A DNA stretch of 64,000 nt from Chitinophaga silvisoli (GTDB taxonomy: Bacteria; Bacteroidota; Bacteroidia; Chitinophagales; Chitinophagaceae): the NCBI RefSeq assembly GCF_003412465.1, contig NZ_QTJV01000001.1, forward strand, positions 744,001 through 808,000, written 5' to 3'. The notes under the pieces are model-generated. The model ran no database searches. It was given only the letters and a program-made list of their open reading frames with translations, and was not told the DNA's origin. Shown here piece after piece: positions 27,803-36,955 of the stretch. A program made the position numbers and the translations under genes. Each line of letters starts with the position of its first letter. The first letter of the stretch is position 1.

Positions 27803-29228
27803 GAGAAAGATATACCATTGCTTAGGGATCGCCTGTCTCTCGCTGACGTATTCAGCGTGTAAAATCCCGGCTATAGTTGACAAACAGGAAAACAAAAACC
27901 TTCCTGCGAATTTCAGCAACGCGCAGGATTCTACGAACACTGCCAGGGTGAAGTGGAAGGAGTATTTCACAGATCCTTACCTGGCGGCATTGATCGATAC
28001 GGCATTGCAGAACAACCAGGAGCTGAACATCACCCTGCAGGAGATTGAGATTGCCAATAATGAGGTGCGTGCTGCGAAAGGGGAGTATCTGCCATCAGTA
28101 GGAGTGAAAGTAGGTGCGGATGTGGATAAGGTAGGTAAGTATACCAACATCGGTGCGATGGAAGAGCATACGGAGATCCGTGAAGGGCATTCCATGCCGG
28201 ATCCGGTGCCTAATTTATTACTGGGATTGTATGCTAACTGGGAAGTGGATATCTGGCACAAGTTGCACAACCAGAAGAAGGCGGCGGTAGTACGCTACCT
28301 GGCAAGTGTAGAGGGTAAAAACTTCGTGGTGACAAACCTGATAGCTGAGATTGCGAATTCTTATTATGAGTTGCTGGCGCTGGATAACCAGCTGGAAATT
28401 GTGCAGCAGAATATCAAGATTCAGACGGATGCACTGGAGATAGTGAAATTGCAGAAAGAGGCGGCGAAGACAACGGAGCTGGCCGTACGTAAATTTGAGG
28501 CAGAGGTGTTGAATACGCAGAGTTTGCAGTATGATATCAGGCAGCAGATTACGGAGACGGAGAATAAGATCAACTTTTTGTTAGGTCGTTATCCACAGCC
28601 AATTGCGAGAAATACACAGGGCTTTAATGAGCAGGTACCGGCCATGGTGCATGCAGGGATACCGGCAGACCTTTTGTCTAACCGTCCTGATATCAGGCAG
28701 GCGGAGTTGGAGCTGGCTGCAGCAAGACTGGATATCAAGGTGGCAAAGGCGAGGTTCTATCCTTCACTGGGACTTTCCGGTTGGATAGGATATGAGGCGT
28801 ATAGTCCTACTTACCTGTTCTCTACGCCGGCTTCGCTGATGTATTCCCTGGCTGGTGACCTGGTGGCACCGCTGGTGAACAGGAATGCGATCAAGGCTAC
28901 TTACCTGACGGCTAGTGCCAAGCAGATCCAGGCGGTGTACAACTACCAGAAGACGGTGTTGAATGCTTATAGGGAGGTGACTAACCAGTTGTCGAAAATT
29001 GGCAACCTGGAGAAGAGTTATGAGTTGAAATCAAAAGAAGTGGATGCGCTGACGCAGAGTATAGATATTTCTAATGACCTGTTTAAGTCATCCAGAGCGG
29101 AATATTTAGAGGTATTAATGACCCAGCGTGATGCACTGGAGTCAAAGTTTGAGCTGATCGAAACTAAGAAGCAGCAGATGAATGCAGTGGTGAATATTTA
29201 CCAGGCATTGGGAGGCGGCTGGAATTGA
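27795..29228 (+). CDS. Outer-membrane efflux lipoprotein (NodT/OprM/TolC family)
   Basis: A 477-aa outer-membrane factor. The ATG at 27795 overlaps the pump gene by 8 bases and gives MFKRKIYHCLGIACLSLTYSAC, a lipoprotein signal with Cys22. The open frame also has an in-frame TTG at 27786 that is less likely. Two OEP repeats are visible, with the family motifs NRPDIRQAELELAAARLDI and KARFYPSLGLSG, and long coiled-coil helices around 100-270. It completes the tripartite exporter. Confidence 0.92.
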   Translation: MFKRKIYHCLGIACLSLTYSACKIPAIVDKQENKNLPANFSNAQDSTNTARVKWKEYFTDPYLAALIDTALQNNQELNITLQEIEIANNEVRAAKGEYLPSVGVKVGADVDKVGKYTNIGAMEEHTEIREGHSMPDPVPNLLLGLYANWEVDIWHKLHNQKKAAVVRYLASVEGKNFVVTNLIAEIANSYYELLALDNQLEIVQQNIKIQTDALEIVKLQKEAAKTTELAVRKFEAEVLNTQSLQYDIRQQITETENKINFLLGRYPQPIARNTQGFNEQVPAMVHAGIPADLLSNRPDIRQAELELAAARLDIKVAKARFYPSLGLSGWIGYEAYSPTYLFSTPASLMYSLAGDLVAPLVNRNAIKATYLTASAKQIQAVYNYQKTVLNAYREVTNQLSKIGNLEKSYELKSKEVDALTQSIDISNDLFKSSRAEYLEVLMTQRDALESKFELIETKKQQMNAVVNIYQALGGGWN

Positions 29229-29253
29229 TCGCGGTTTTAATTTTTACGAGGTG

Positions 29254-29285
29254 AAGGGCCGGGGATTTATTCCCCGGCCTTTTTG
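29254..29285 (+). terminator. Terminator of the RND efflux operon
   Basis: GGCCGGGGA (29257-29265) and TCCCCGGCC (29271-29279) form a 9-bp GC-rich stem followed by TTTTTTG. Confidence 0.92.
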
Positions 29286-29475
29286 TGTTTACCTACCTGA
29301 TAATGCGTTGAATATTTTGGAGTGCAGTGATTATGGGACTTATTTAACGCAAAGATTGCATAGAATAAGTAGCATCTTTAGTCGGATGGACCGAAATATA
29401 GCAGGCATTGCCTTTAAGTCGCAATCACCCTTCATATTGTCGTTTTACCCCTCCATATCATCAAAAACACTGCCC

Positions 29476-29483
29476 TACATTTG
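29476..29483 (+). promoter_or_regulatory. Bacteroidota -7 element TACATTTG before the RibD-like gene
   Basis: TACATTTG is a full match to TAnnTTTG, 18 bases before the ATG at 29502. No convincing TTTG -33 element was found at the expected distance. The 190 bases further upstream hold nothing recognisable. Confidence 0.45.
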
Positions 29484-29501
29484 TTTAACAAACTATTCGT
29501 T

Positions 29502-30071
29502 ATGCGCAAGTTAATGATGAAAATGTCCGTCTCACTGGACGGTTTCGTATGCGACCTTAATGGTGCATCCAACTGGATCTTCAAATCTTCAGATGAGACT
29601 TCCAGGGCCTGGGCTGTTGAAAAAAGCTGGGAGGCCGGTTTGATTATCATGGGTAGAAAATCATTTGAGATGATGGCGGCTTACTGGCCGGAAGCAAGCG
29701 GTCCTTTTGCAGCACCGATGAATGAAATACCTAAGGCAGTATTTACACAAAAGGGATTTGATCCCCGGAATGTATCTGCAGGCATAGAAAACTCCTGGAC
29801 ACAGGCACAGGTTTGCGATGGCGATCTTGTGGAAGAAATTATGAAACTTAAATCACAACCGGGAAAGCCGATTACAGCGATTGGTGGGGCCGGATTTATG
29901 CGGAACCTCATTGCTGCCGGGTTGGTAGATGAATACCATTTGGCCATTCATCCGCTACTGCTGGGCACAGGATTCCCTATCTTCAATGGTGTCACAGCAG
30001 AGACAGACCTGAAGTTAGTAGAAGCAAAGGCGTTTCCCGGAGGAATTGTTGCACATACTTATCAGAAATAG
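29502..30071 (+). CDS. Dihydrofolate reductase-like / RibD C-terminal domain protein
   Basis: A 189-aa cytoplasmic protein. The ATG at 29502 gives MRKLMMKMSVSLDGFVCDL, the canonical start of this family; the reading frame extends 7 codons further. Further motifs: IIMGRKSFEMMAAYWP and ITAIGGAGFMRNLIAAGLVDEYHLAIHPLLLGTGFPIF, matching the RibD_C fold that binds NADPH. Members include stress-related reductases (YyaP/YwjB-like) of unknown substrate. Probably not the biosynthetic DHFR or RibD, because it stands alone and lacks the deaminase domain. Confidence 0.85.
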   Translation: MRKLMMKMSVSLDGFVCDLNGASNWIFKSSDETSRAWAVEKSWEAGLIIMGRKSFEMMAAYWPEASGPFAAPMNEIPKAVFTQKGFDPRNVSAGIENSWTQAQVCDGDLVEEIMKLKSQPGKPITAIGGAGFMRNLIAAGLVDEYHLAIHPLLLGTGFPIFNGVTAETDLKLVEAKAFPGGIVAHTYQK

Positions 30072-30134
30072 AGAGACTTTAAATCAGTACCTGCAGGTTA
30101 CTCTAACTTTACTGCCAGTCATTTCCCTGCCAGC

Positions 30135-30674
30135 TTACTCCAACAGTATCTGCCGCTCCCTCGTATTCCCCGGCAAGTCTTCTACAACAGCTTTGATCTT
30201 CCCTTTTTTGGGAAGATGACCCACCTTATACTCCCAATCTACCCCATTTCTCGCCGGTATCGCCTTGCCACTTTCCACTATCTTCCCTTCCTTGTCATAT
30301 ACGTACACTTTTACCTCTGCGACCCTGAACTCATTTTTTGTACTCACGGTCACTGTGCTGTCTTCCAATGTAAGATTCTGAATTTCAGGCAAATGAAAAG
30401 CATCCTTCACCGCCATGTTATAGGCATTCTGGCCCGGGCCGGCCTTAGACTGGTAGTAAGCTTTGAGCTCAGGATCCAGTAGCATCACCTTTGCATAGGC
30501 ACTCGCCACGGTCATTTTATATCTCACTTCCAGTTGTTTCTGAGTAGGAGGTTTCTTTGAGGGACCGCGTTTTTGGGCCATGATAATCCGGCCGTTCCGC
30601 TCGTAGATTGTGACCTGGTCACCGATGGTGCCGTTCACGAACTGAAGTAACATATTGCCTTCTACAATGGCCAT
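30135..30674 (-). CDS. Hypothetical Bacteroidota protein
   Basis: A 179-aa protein with no signal peptide. MAIVEGNMLLQFVNG from the ATG complementary to 30672-30674 is preferred over the TTG two codons upstream. The N-terminal half (GTIGDQVTIYERNGRIIMAQKRGPSKKPPTQKQLE) is basic; the C-terminal half (VAEVKVYVYDKEGKIVESGKA) looks like a beta-rich Ig-like fold. I recall similar proteins in Bacteroidetes genomes but no function. It lies divergent from the AraC gene at 30953, across an unusual inverted-repeat cluster. Confidence 0.55.
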   Translation of the reverse strand: MAIVEGNMLLQFVNGTIGDQVTIYERNGRIIMAQKRGPSKKPPTQKQLEVRYKMTVASAYAKVMLLDPELKAYYQSKAGPGQNAYNMAVKDAFHLPEIQNLTLEDSTVTVSTKNEFRVAEVKVYVYDKEGKIVESGKAIPARNGVDWEYKVGHLPKKGKIKAVVEDLPGNTRERQILLE

Positions 30675-30732
30675 ATACAATCATTTAGGGGTTAAAAAAT
30701 CTTCTATCTAATATACAGCTTCTGAGCGATAA

Positions 30733-30810
30733 GATTACCAATTAGACAAGATAATATCACTAAATTATCATCTCATTATCGATTGGATAATGAAGTGACC
30801 AATTGGTATC
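30733..30810. promoter_or_regulatory. Cluster of nested inverted repeats between divergent genes
   Basis: Within 78 bases: GATAAT-N8-ATTATC (30750-30769), TCATTATC-GATTG-GATAATGA (30773-30793, perfect 8-bp arms), and an outer pair of CCAATT-containing blocks, GATTACCAATTAG (30733-30745) against GACCAATTGGTATC (30797-30810). This looks like a multi-site operator controlling the AraC gene, the hypothetical gene, or both. The role is inference. Confidence 0.5.
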
Positions 30811-30876
30811 CTTTGGGTGCTAATAAAATGATAGTATCTTATTATAGCTTCGTGCTTACTACCTGTTCATCGGAGG

Positions 30877-30884
30877 TAATTTTG
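30877..30884 (+). promoter_or_regulatory. Bacteroidota -7 element TAATTTTG before the araC-like gene
   Basis: TAATTTTG matches TAnnTTTG, 68 bases before the start codon at 30953. It lies just downstream of the inverted-repeat cluster, so a repressor bound there would sit upstream of this promoter. No exact TTTG -33 box is present. Confidence 0.4.
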
Positions 30885-30952
30885 ATTAAGTGAAATGAAT
30901 CCCTAAATGGGTTAATTTTAAAGCGAATAATGCTCGCCCCTTAAAACATAGA

Positions 30953-31762
30953 ATGACTATGATCGCCCGTGAAACAGGACAATTTTATGGCCAGACCAAT
31001 CATTGTTTCCAGCAAAATGGCCTTACCCTCACCGACACGGAATATACCCTGCCGGAAGTAGACTGGCATTACCATGAAAATGCGTATTTCACCTTCATTC
31101 TACAGGGACGGGTTATAGAAGGCAATAAGAAAGAAGTCTATCACTGTGGGGCAGGAGACCTGCTTTTTCACCACTGGCAGGATGCCCATTACAATATCAA
31201 ACCTCCCGGTTTTACCCGCGGTTTTCACATTGAAATCAATCCGGCCTGGTTTGCACAATACGACCTGCCACACAACCTGATTGAAGGCAGCGTACGACTC
31301 AAAGATCCCCGCCTGAAACTCCAGATGTACCGGATCTTCAAAGAGAGCAAGGTGCAGGATTGCAAGGCAGCTATTGACACCCTGTTGATAGAATTATTCA
31401 ATCATGAAACCGTAAAAGACGAACAGCTCCCGCCATGGGCGCGGAAATTAAATGAGTTACTACACGATGATAAAGAAAGCCATCTCTACACCTTAAAAGA
31501 ACTGGCTACTGCCGTTTCAGTACACCCCGTACATTTATCAAGAACATTCCCTTTATACTTCAATGCCCGCCTTAGTGACTACCAGCGGCAACTGAAACTG
31601 CAAAAAGCCCTGAGCCTCCTGGGCGATAAAAACCAGACCTTGTCGGCTATTGCTGCCAGCTGCGGATTTTCCGACCAAAGCCATTTCATCCGTCAGTTTA
31701 AACAAGTGCAGAAAATGACCCCGCTGGCTTATCGCAAAATGTTAACAGGATTCTATTTTTAA
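30953..31762 (+). CDS. AraC-family transcriptional regulator
   Basis: A 269-aa regulator. The N-terminal cupin-like ligand-sensing domain (DWHYHENAYFTFILQGRV; YHCGAGDLLFHHWQDAHYN) spans about 35-125. Two AraC helix-turn-helix motifs follow at about 175-265: LKELATAVSVHPVHLSRTF, and the signature LSAIAASCGFSDQSHFIRQFKQ then MTPLAYRK. The start may be 30953 or the Met two codons later. The serine hydrolase gene begins 26 bases downstream on the same strand and may be co-transcribed or its target. Confidence 0.88.
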   Translation: MTMIARETGQFYGQTNHCFQQNGLTLTDTEYTLPEVDWHYHENAYFTFILQGRVIEGNKKEVYHCGAGDLLFHHWQDAHYNIKPPGFTRGFHIEINPAWFAQYDLPHNLIEGSVRLKDPRLKLQMYRIFKESKVQDCKAAIDTLLIELFNHETVKDEQLPPWARKLNELLHDDKESHLYTLKELATAVSVHPVHLSRTFPLYFNARLSDYQRQLKLQKALSLLGDKNQTLSAIAASCGFSDQSHFIRQFKQVQKMTPLAYRKMLTGFYF

Positions 31763-31787
31763 AAATTCCCACCCTATAAATTTGAGT

Positions 31788-33251
31788 ATGAAAAGACATG
31801 TGCTCATTATTATGTTATTAATAACTGGTCAGACCTATGCCCAGTCTATTACCTTCAAAGGCGATTCCATTTTCACGAATAAATCAAATTTATCAATCAC
31901 TGTCTCACTCCAACAGCCCCTGATTGATTATTTAAAACAACTCGCCCCTAACCAGGATTCGCTCGAAAAAAAGGGTAACTACCAGTTCTCTTTTTACATA
32001 GACAATCACCTGATTTATCATACCGAATTATGGCCGGGATACCCTGACCCCAATGAGCAAAGCTGGTCTAAGCCACTCATCGATTACAATCATGAAGGAG
32101 CTTACTGGAGCCAGTTTGCCTGGTATCGTTTTATGAAAAATGGGGGAGACAGTGCACTCACTGAAGGACCACATACTTTAAAAATCGAATTGCGCCCTTA
32201 TGTAAAAGCACCTGATTTGAACATAGGGGAGATCATTGCCGAAGGGCAGTTTCATTTAAATGTAAAGCGTACTGGCTCCGCTACCCCATTGCCATTGGCA
32301 AAAGTATTGCCTTACAAAGACCTGCCTGTCTCACACGAGTATTTCGATACCACCAGGATCATGCAATTAAAAGGAGAGATCGAAGCGGGCGTATTCCGGC
32401 ACATCACCAGCGTAGTCGCTATCAAAAATAACAAGATCCTGTTCGAAGAATATTTTGACAACAGCGGCCGGGATAGCCTGCACGATGTACGGTCTGTAGG
32501 CAAAACATTCGCCGCGGCATTGACAGGTTTAGCTATTCGTGACGGATACCTGAAATCAGAAAATCAAAGCCTGGGAGAGTTTTATCATCTGCCTCAGGAG
32601 AAAGCCGCTATTACTTTAAAACAACTCCTTACCATGAGCGCACCCTTTGATGGTGATGACAATGATGAACACTCACCAGGTAATGAAGAGAACATGTACC
32701 CCACTGATAACTGGGTGGATTTCACCCTGAACCTACCTGTAGATACAAACAAGTACCATGGCCAATGGCATTACTTCACCGCAGGTGTCATGCTTTTGGG
32801 TAGTACACTCGACAAAATCATACCCGGAGGATTGGAGAAATATGCAGATAAAAATCTCTTTGCGCCGCTGCACATTACCAATTATCAATGGCAGTATACA
32901 CCACAGCATGCACCCAATACCGCCGGCGGTATCCGCCTGAAGAGTCTTGATTTTGCGAAGTTTGGATTGTGCTACGCGAATAAAAAGATTATCCCGGCAA
33001 AATGGGTGGAGAAAAGTCTTTCGCATCAACTACCTATCACTGGCAGAAAAGATGAATATTATGGCTACTTATTCTGGAATAAAAAATATGGTCAGTATGA
33101 AACTTACTATTGCTCCGGCAATGGAGGCAATAAGATCTTTATCTTCAAAGACCTGGTCATTGTAATCACGGCTACAGCGTATAATATGCCTTATGCACAC
33201 GGACAGGTGGATAAGATGATGGAGCATTACATCCTGCCTGCAATTTATTAA
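31788..33251 (+). CDS. Secreted serine hydrolase of the class C beta-lactamase / esterase family
   Basis: A 487-aa exported protein with signal peptide MKRHVLIIMLLITGQTYAQ from the ATG at 31788. The first ~170 residues are an unrecognised beta-rich domain. The beta-lactamase-like domain follows with SVGK at 236-239 (catalytic Ser236 and Lys239) and SAPFDGDDNDEHSPGNE after it. WHYFTAGVMLLG stands where a YxN motif is expected, so the Asn seems replaced, and GNGGNKIF replaces the HxG/KTG box. This points to a D-stereospecific peptidase or esterase rather than drug resistance. Substrate unknown. Confidence 0.8.
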   Translation: MKRHVLIIMLLITGQTYAQSITFKGDSIFTNKSNLSITVSLQQPLIDYLKQLAPNQDSLEKKGNYQFSFYIDNHLIYHTELWPGYPDPNEQSWSKPLIDYNHEGAYWSQFAWYRFMKNGGDSALTEGPHTLKIELRPYVKAPDLNIGEIIAEGQFHLNVKRTGSATPLPLAKVLPYKDLPVSHEYFDTTRIMQLKGEIEAGVFRHITSVVAIKNNKILFEEYFDNSGRDSLHDVRSVGKTFAAALTGLAIRDGYLKSENQSLGEFYHLPQEKAAITLKQLLTMSAPFDGDDNDEHSPGNEENMYPTDNWVDFTLNLPVDTNKYHGQWHYFTAGVMLLGSTLDKIIPGGLEKYADKNLFAPLHITNYQWQYTPQHAPNTAGGIRLKSLDFAKFGLCYANKKIIPAKWVEKSLSHQLPITGRKDEYYGYLFWNKKYGQYETYYCSGNGGNKIFIFKDLVIVITATAYNMPYAHGQVDKMMEHYILPAIY

Positions 33252-33258
33252 AAACAAA

Positions 33259-33299
33259 AACGAGGTTTTATCAAAAGCATTTTTTGATAAAACCTCGTT
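33259..33299. terminator. 18-bp hairpin terminator after the serine hydrolase
   Basis: AACGAGGTTTTATCAAAA (33259-33276) is perfectly complementary to TTTTGATAAAACCTCGTT (33282-33299). The arm GAGGTTTTATCAAAAG resembles the arms of the intergenic repeat family (14 of 16 matches to GAGGTTGTATTAAAAG). Confidence 0.85.
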
Positions 33300-33472
33300 C
33301 ATACTTCATTTTTGCCGCTCTTAATATCCGCCTGATTCCATTTTTCTTTCAACAGTCACCTTTGCTTACATGAACCCGGAAAGGGCTTATAGCCGGTTGC
33401 ATTAAATTCAAATTGATACACCGTCAATACATATTAAATGTAATTTAATCTAAATATTATTTTACTTTTGTC

Positions 33473-33480
33473 CGGAGGGG
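33473..33480 (+). promoter_or_regulatory. Bacteroidota -7 element TACTTTTG before the adhesin gene
   Basis: TACTTTTG matches TAnnTTTG, 53 bases before the ATG at 33534. The preceding 170 bases are AT-rich and hold no other clear signal. Confidence 0.45.
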
Positions 33481-33533
33481 GCCGCCAACATTTAGGAGCA
33501 ACACTACAACCCTGAATCTTAATCAGATAGCTA

Positions 33534-36500
33534 ATGTCTAAACCAACGAGCCTATGCCTATGGCTGATCATTGCATTGTTTCCTGTGCAAGCCGCTTATG
33601 CTTTCAACCGTATTTACGTCAACGTAAACAATCCTATACCTGGTACCGGGAGTAGCTGGGCGACGGCGTACAATGACCTGGCCACCGCATTAGCTGCGGG
33701 AAATCAGGCAGATACATTCTGGGTAGCGCAGGGTACCTACCTGCCGACTACTACGGGCGACAGAACGATTGCATTTGCACCCAAACCATCCCAGGTGATT
33801 TATGGAGGATTCAATGGAACAGAAGTACTGCTTTCGCAGCGAAACTGGAAAACCAATGTGACGATCCTGAGTGGGGATATCGGGACTGCCGGGATAGCAA
33901 GCGATAATTCATACAACGTGGTTCGGATCATCAACGCAACGGTAGACGGTGTGACGATCAGGGACGGGCAGGCAGATGATGGCTTTCCTGCGCTGACGGC
34001 AAACCAGTTTAATACCGGTGCCGGTATGTGCCTGTATGCGGATGCGGCAGCACCAACAGTGGCAGCGACGGTGGTGAATTGTACGTTTACAAACAACTAT
34101 GCGATCTATGGTGCGGGACTGGGAATCCTGGGAGTCGCTTCAGGTACTACCCAACCATACCTGGCAAGCAAGGTGTCTAAATGTATTTTTATCGGCAACA
34201 CGGCCCATACAGCGGGTGGTGGTATTGCAGTTTCCTACCAGGGTGCATGCTGGGGGAATGATTATACGGACAATAGCATTTTCATTGGCAATAAGGCAAG
34301 TTCCGGGCATGGTTCAGTGATTGCAAATATCCTGGATGGAACAACTACCCAACACAGACCATGGATGGATAACGTGGTGTTCTGGGATAATGGGGAAGAC
34401 CTGGCATATAATGCGCTTACGAATGGCGCAACAGGTAGCCCGTATATAGAATTCGCAATCATCTGGAGACCTGGCGCGAAGTATGCAGCATCCAACTTTA
34501 GTGATGCAAATATCACCTGGCATGACAGCGATATTTATGTGGATGATGCGAATTTACCTGCTTCGAATATTAATAGTGATCCGCAATTTGTAGATGGACC
34601 TAATTATGATTTTCATGTAGCAGCCTGTTCTCCTGTGATTGATGCAACCATCCTTCCTGCAGTAGGGAGCAGTACAACAGATTATGATGGTAATCCACGC
34701 GTGGTGAAGACGGTGGATATGGGAATTTATGAATCTACAAAGACGATATCAGCAGCGCCAACGGTGGCGATACAATCCTTTTGTCAGAATACAACTGCAA
34801 CGCCACTGGTAGCTACGGGCGATAACCTGCTTTGGTATACGGCTTCAAGCGGCGGCACAGGATCTGCAACAGCACCTACACCGCTTACCACTTCTACAGG
34901 GACTACTTATTACTATGTGACACAAACGGTGGCCGGAGCATGTGAGAGTGCCCGTTCGCCTCTGCAGGTGACGGTAAGTCCCGGATCTGCAGCACCCATA
35001 GTATCAGATGTAGTGTATTGTATAGGTGCCACAGCAACACCGTTGACGGCTACAGGAGTGAACCTGACCTGGTATTTATATGCATCAGGTGGTAGTGGCA
35101 GTACTATTGCACCTACACCCAATACAAGTGTGAATGGTACAACTTATTACTATGTGACACAAACTGAAACAGGAAGCTGTGAAAGTGCGCGTACACCTAT
35201 AAAGGTAACGGTGACGAATAACCCACCGTTGCCGGTAGTTTCGGATGTGAGGTATTGTGAGGGTGCCACGCCAGCAGCACTGACAGCGACTGGTACCAAC
35301 CTGATGTGGTATACATCAGCAACTGGTGGAATTGGTACTGCTACAGCCCCTACGCCATCTACGGCGGTGAACGGTTCAACTACTTACTATGTAACACAGA
35401 ATACGGGATGTGAGAGTGAACGTGCAGCCCTGACCGTGACTATAGGCAGCCAGGCGACACCTCCTGTTACCCATGATCTGACTTATTGCCAGCATGCGGC
35501 AGTGGGTATGCTCTCCGCCTCAGGCACAAATCTACTTTGGTATACAACGGCTACAGGCGGTACAGGTACTGCTACAGCGCCGGTGCCCCAGACTTCAGCT
35601 ACGGGTGCCACCGTTTATTACGTGACACAGCAGGATGCAGGAGGATGTGAGAGTGAGCGTGCAACCCTGACCGTAACAGTAAATGCACAGCCGGCAGCAC
35701 CGGTAGTTGCAGATATAGATTATTGCTTGAATGAAGTCGTACCGCCTTTGACAGCTACGGGTACTTCGTTGCAGTGGTATACATCTGCGGCAGGTGGTAC
35801 GGGTACCGCCAATGCGCCGATCCCTGTTACATTGAGCACGGGATCCACGACTTATTATGTAACGCAGAATACGGGTTGTGAGAGCGATCGTGCAGCATTG
35901 ACTGTGACAATCAATACCGCGGCCTCACCGGTGGTAGCGCCATTGACGCTATGCCAGTATGCGACAGCTGAGGCATTGGAGGCAACAGGTACTTCATTGT
36001 TGTGGTATACATCGGCAACTGGTGGTACGGGTTCAGCTACAGCACCAGTACCGTCTACGCTGGTAACGGGAACGACCACCTATTATGTGAGTCAGACGGA
36101 TGGTTGTGAGAGTGCGAGGGCACCCATGACGGTGACGGTGGTGAAGAGCCCGCAGGCAGATTTTACAACCAGTGGAGGTTGTGCGGGTACGCCGATGAAG
36201 GTTACCCTGATACCTGATGGATCAGCTACAGCAATTTATACCTGGAACTTCTATAATGCGATTGATGTAACGGGGAATGATCCGGGGCCTTATGAGGTGA
36301 TGTGGAGAGATCCGGGGGATTATACGGTGAAATTGACAATTTATGACGGGGCTTGTGAATCGAAGGTAGAGAAAGTGGTGACAGTAGGATTGGCACCGGA
36401 GGTTTCGGTAACTCCGGCCATGGGAAGTTATTGTATTAATGATACGGTGACATTGAGAGCCACGGGAGCAGAGACGTATGAGTGGAGTCCGGCTACGTAT

Positions 36501-36908
36501 TTATCATCGGAGAAGGGGAATCATGTAACGGCGACATTCAGGGGAGATATCAGTTATACAGTGAAGGGTACGGATGCAGGTGGTTGTGTGGGTACTGCGG
36601 AGGTGTACCTGGGATTGAGTGCGGATTGTAAGATCTATTATATTTTGCCTACGGCATTTTCACCGAACGGGGATGGATTGAATGATGTGTTTAGGGTGAA
36701 GACATCGGACATACCGGTGGCGTTTATGATGAGGGTGTTTAACAGGTTGGGGCAGTTAGTGTTTGAAACGCATGACATCAGTGAGGGCTGGAGTGGATTG
36801 CAAAAAGGGCAGGAGGCACCCCTGGGTGCGTATGTGTATATGATTAGCGCGGTGACATCGGAAGGGAAGCATGTGGAGCAGAGTGGTAGTGTGGTGGTGA
36901 CGAGATAA
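33534..36908 (+). CDS. Large secreted adhesin: beta-helix, six Ig-like repeats, T9SS type B sorting domain
   Basis: A 1124-aa cell-surface protein. Signal peptide MSKPTSLCLWLIIALFPVQAAYA. Residues ~25-400 resemble a right-handed parallel beta-helix (IYVNVNNPIPGTGSSWATAYNDL, SPVIDATILPAVG). Six tandem ~75-residue repeats follow, each with LWYT-x-A-x-GGTG, TTYYVTQ and CESxRxxLTVTV. Then come a PKD-like domain (ADFTTSGGCAGTP) and an Ig-like domain. The C-terminus is a gliding-motility-associated domain (TAFSPNGDGLNDVFRV, FNRLGQLVFET, GAYVYMISA), the signal for type IX secretion. Likely surface attachment or glycan binding. Confidence 0.9.
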   Translation: MSKPTSLCLWLIIALFPVQAAYAFNRIYVNVNNPIPGTGSSWATAYNDLATALAAGNQADTFWVAQGTYLPTTTGDRTIAFAPKPSQVIYGGFNGTEVLLSQRNWKTNVTILSGDIGTAGIASDNSYNVVRIINATVDGVTIRDGQADDGFPALTANQFNTGAGMCLYADAAAPTVAATVVNCTFTNNYAIYGAGLGILGVASGTTQPYLASKVSKCIFIGNTAHTAGGGIAVSYQGACWGNDYTDNSIFIGNKASSGHGSVIANILDGTTTQHRPWMDNVVFWDNGEDLAYNALTNGATGSPYIEFAIIWRPGAKYAASNFSDANITWHDSDIYVDDANLPASNINSDPQFVDGPNYDFHVAACSPVIDATILPAVGSSTTDYDGNPRVVKTVDMGIYESTKTISAAPTVAIQSFCQNTTATPLVATGDNLLWYTASSGGTGSATAPTPLTTSTGTTYYYVTQTVAGACESARSPLQVTVSPGSAAPIVSDVVYCIGATATPLTATGVNLTWYLYASGGSGSTIAPTPNTSVNGTTYYYVTQTETGSCESARTPIKVTVTNNPPLPVVSDVRYCEGATPAALTATGTNLMWYTSATGGIGTATAPTPSTAVNGSTTYYVTQNTGCESERAALTVTIGSQATPPVTHDLTYCQHAAVGMLSASGTNLLWYTTATGGTGTATAPVPQTSATGATVYYVTQQDAGGCESERATLTVTVNAQPAAPVVADIDYCLNEVVPPLTATGTSLQWYTSAAGGTGTANAPIPVTLSTGSTTYYVTQNTGCESDRAALTVTINTAASPVVAPLTLCQYATAEALEATGTSLLWYTSATGGTGSATAPVPSTLVTGTTTYYVSQTDGCESARAPMTVTVVKSPQADFTTSGGCAGTPMKVTLIPDGSATAIYTWNFYNAIDVTGNDPGPYEVMWRDPGDYTVKLTIYDGACESKVEKVVTVGLAPEVSVTPAMGSYCINDTVTLRATGAETYEWSPATYLSSEKGNHVTATFRGDISYTVKGTDAGGCVGTAEVYLGLSADCKIYYILPTAFSPNGDGLNDVFRVKTSDIPVAFMMRVFNRLGQLVFETHDISEGWSGLQKGQEAPLGAYVYMISAVTSEGKHVEQSGSVVVTR
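34754..36140 (+). repeat. Six tandem Ig-like domain repeats within the adhesin gene
   Basis: Six units of about 220-235 bases, each encoding a domain with one early Cys (SFC/VYC/RYC/TYC/DYC/TLC), the LWYT core and a final CES. Units 3 to 6 are most alike (TATAP, TTYYVTQNTGCES). The paired Cys in each unit suggest a disulfide per domain. Repeat number may vary between strains. Confidence 0.85.
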
Positions 36909-36913
36909 GGTCA

Positions 36914-36954
36914 GCAAAAAGGCGCTCTTACCGAAGGTAAGAGCGCCTTTTTGC
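36914..36954. terminator. Bidirectional terminator between adhesin and AraC genes
   Basis: GCAAAAAGGCGCTCTTACC (36914-36932) pairs perfectly with GGTAAGAGCGCCTTTTTGC (36936-36954) around a GAA loop, giving U runs in both directions for the convergent genes. Confidence 0.93.
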
Positions 36955-36955
36955 A

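Noticed and set aside
31788..33251. Beta-lactamase resistance gene
   Set aside because: SxxK is present but the YxN and KTG-type motifs deviate and an extra N-terminal domain is present; more like an esterase or peptidase.
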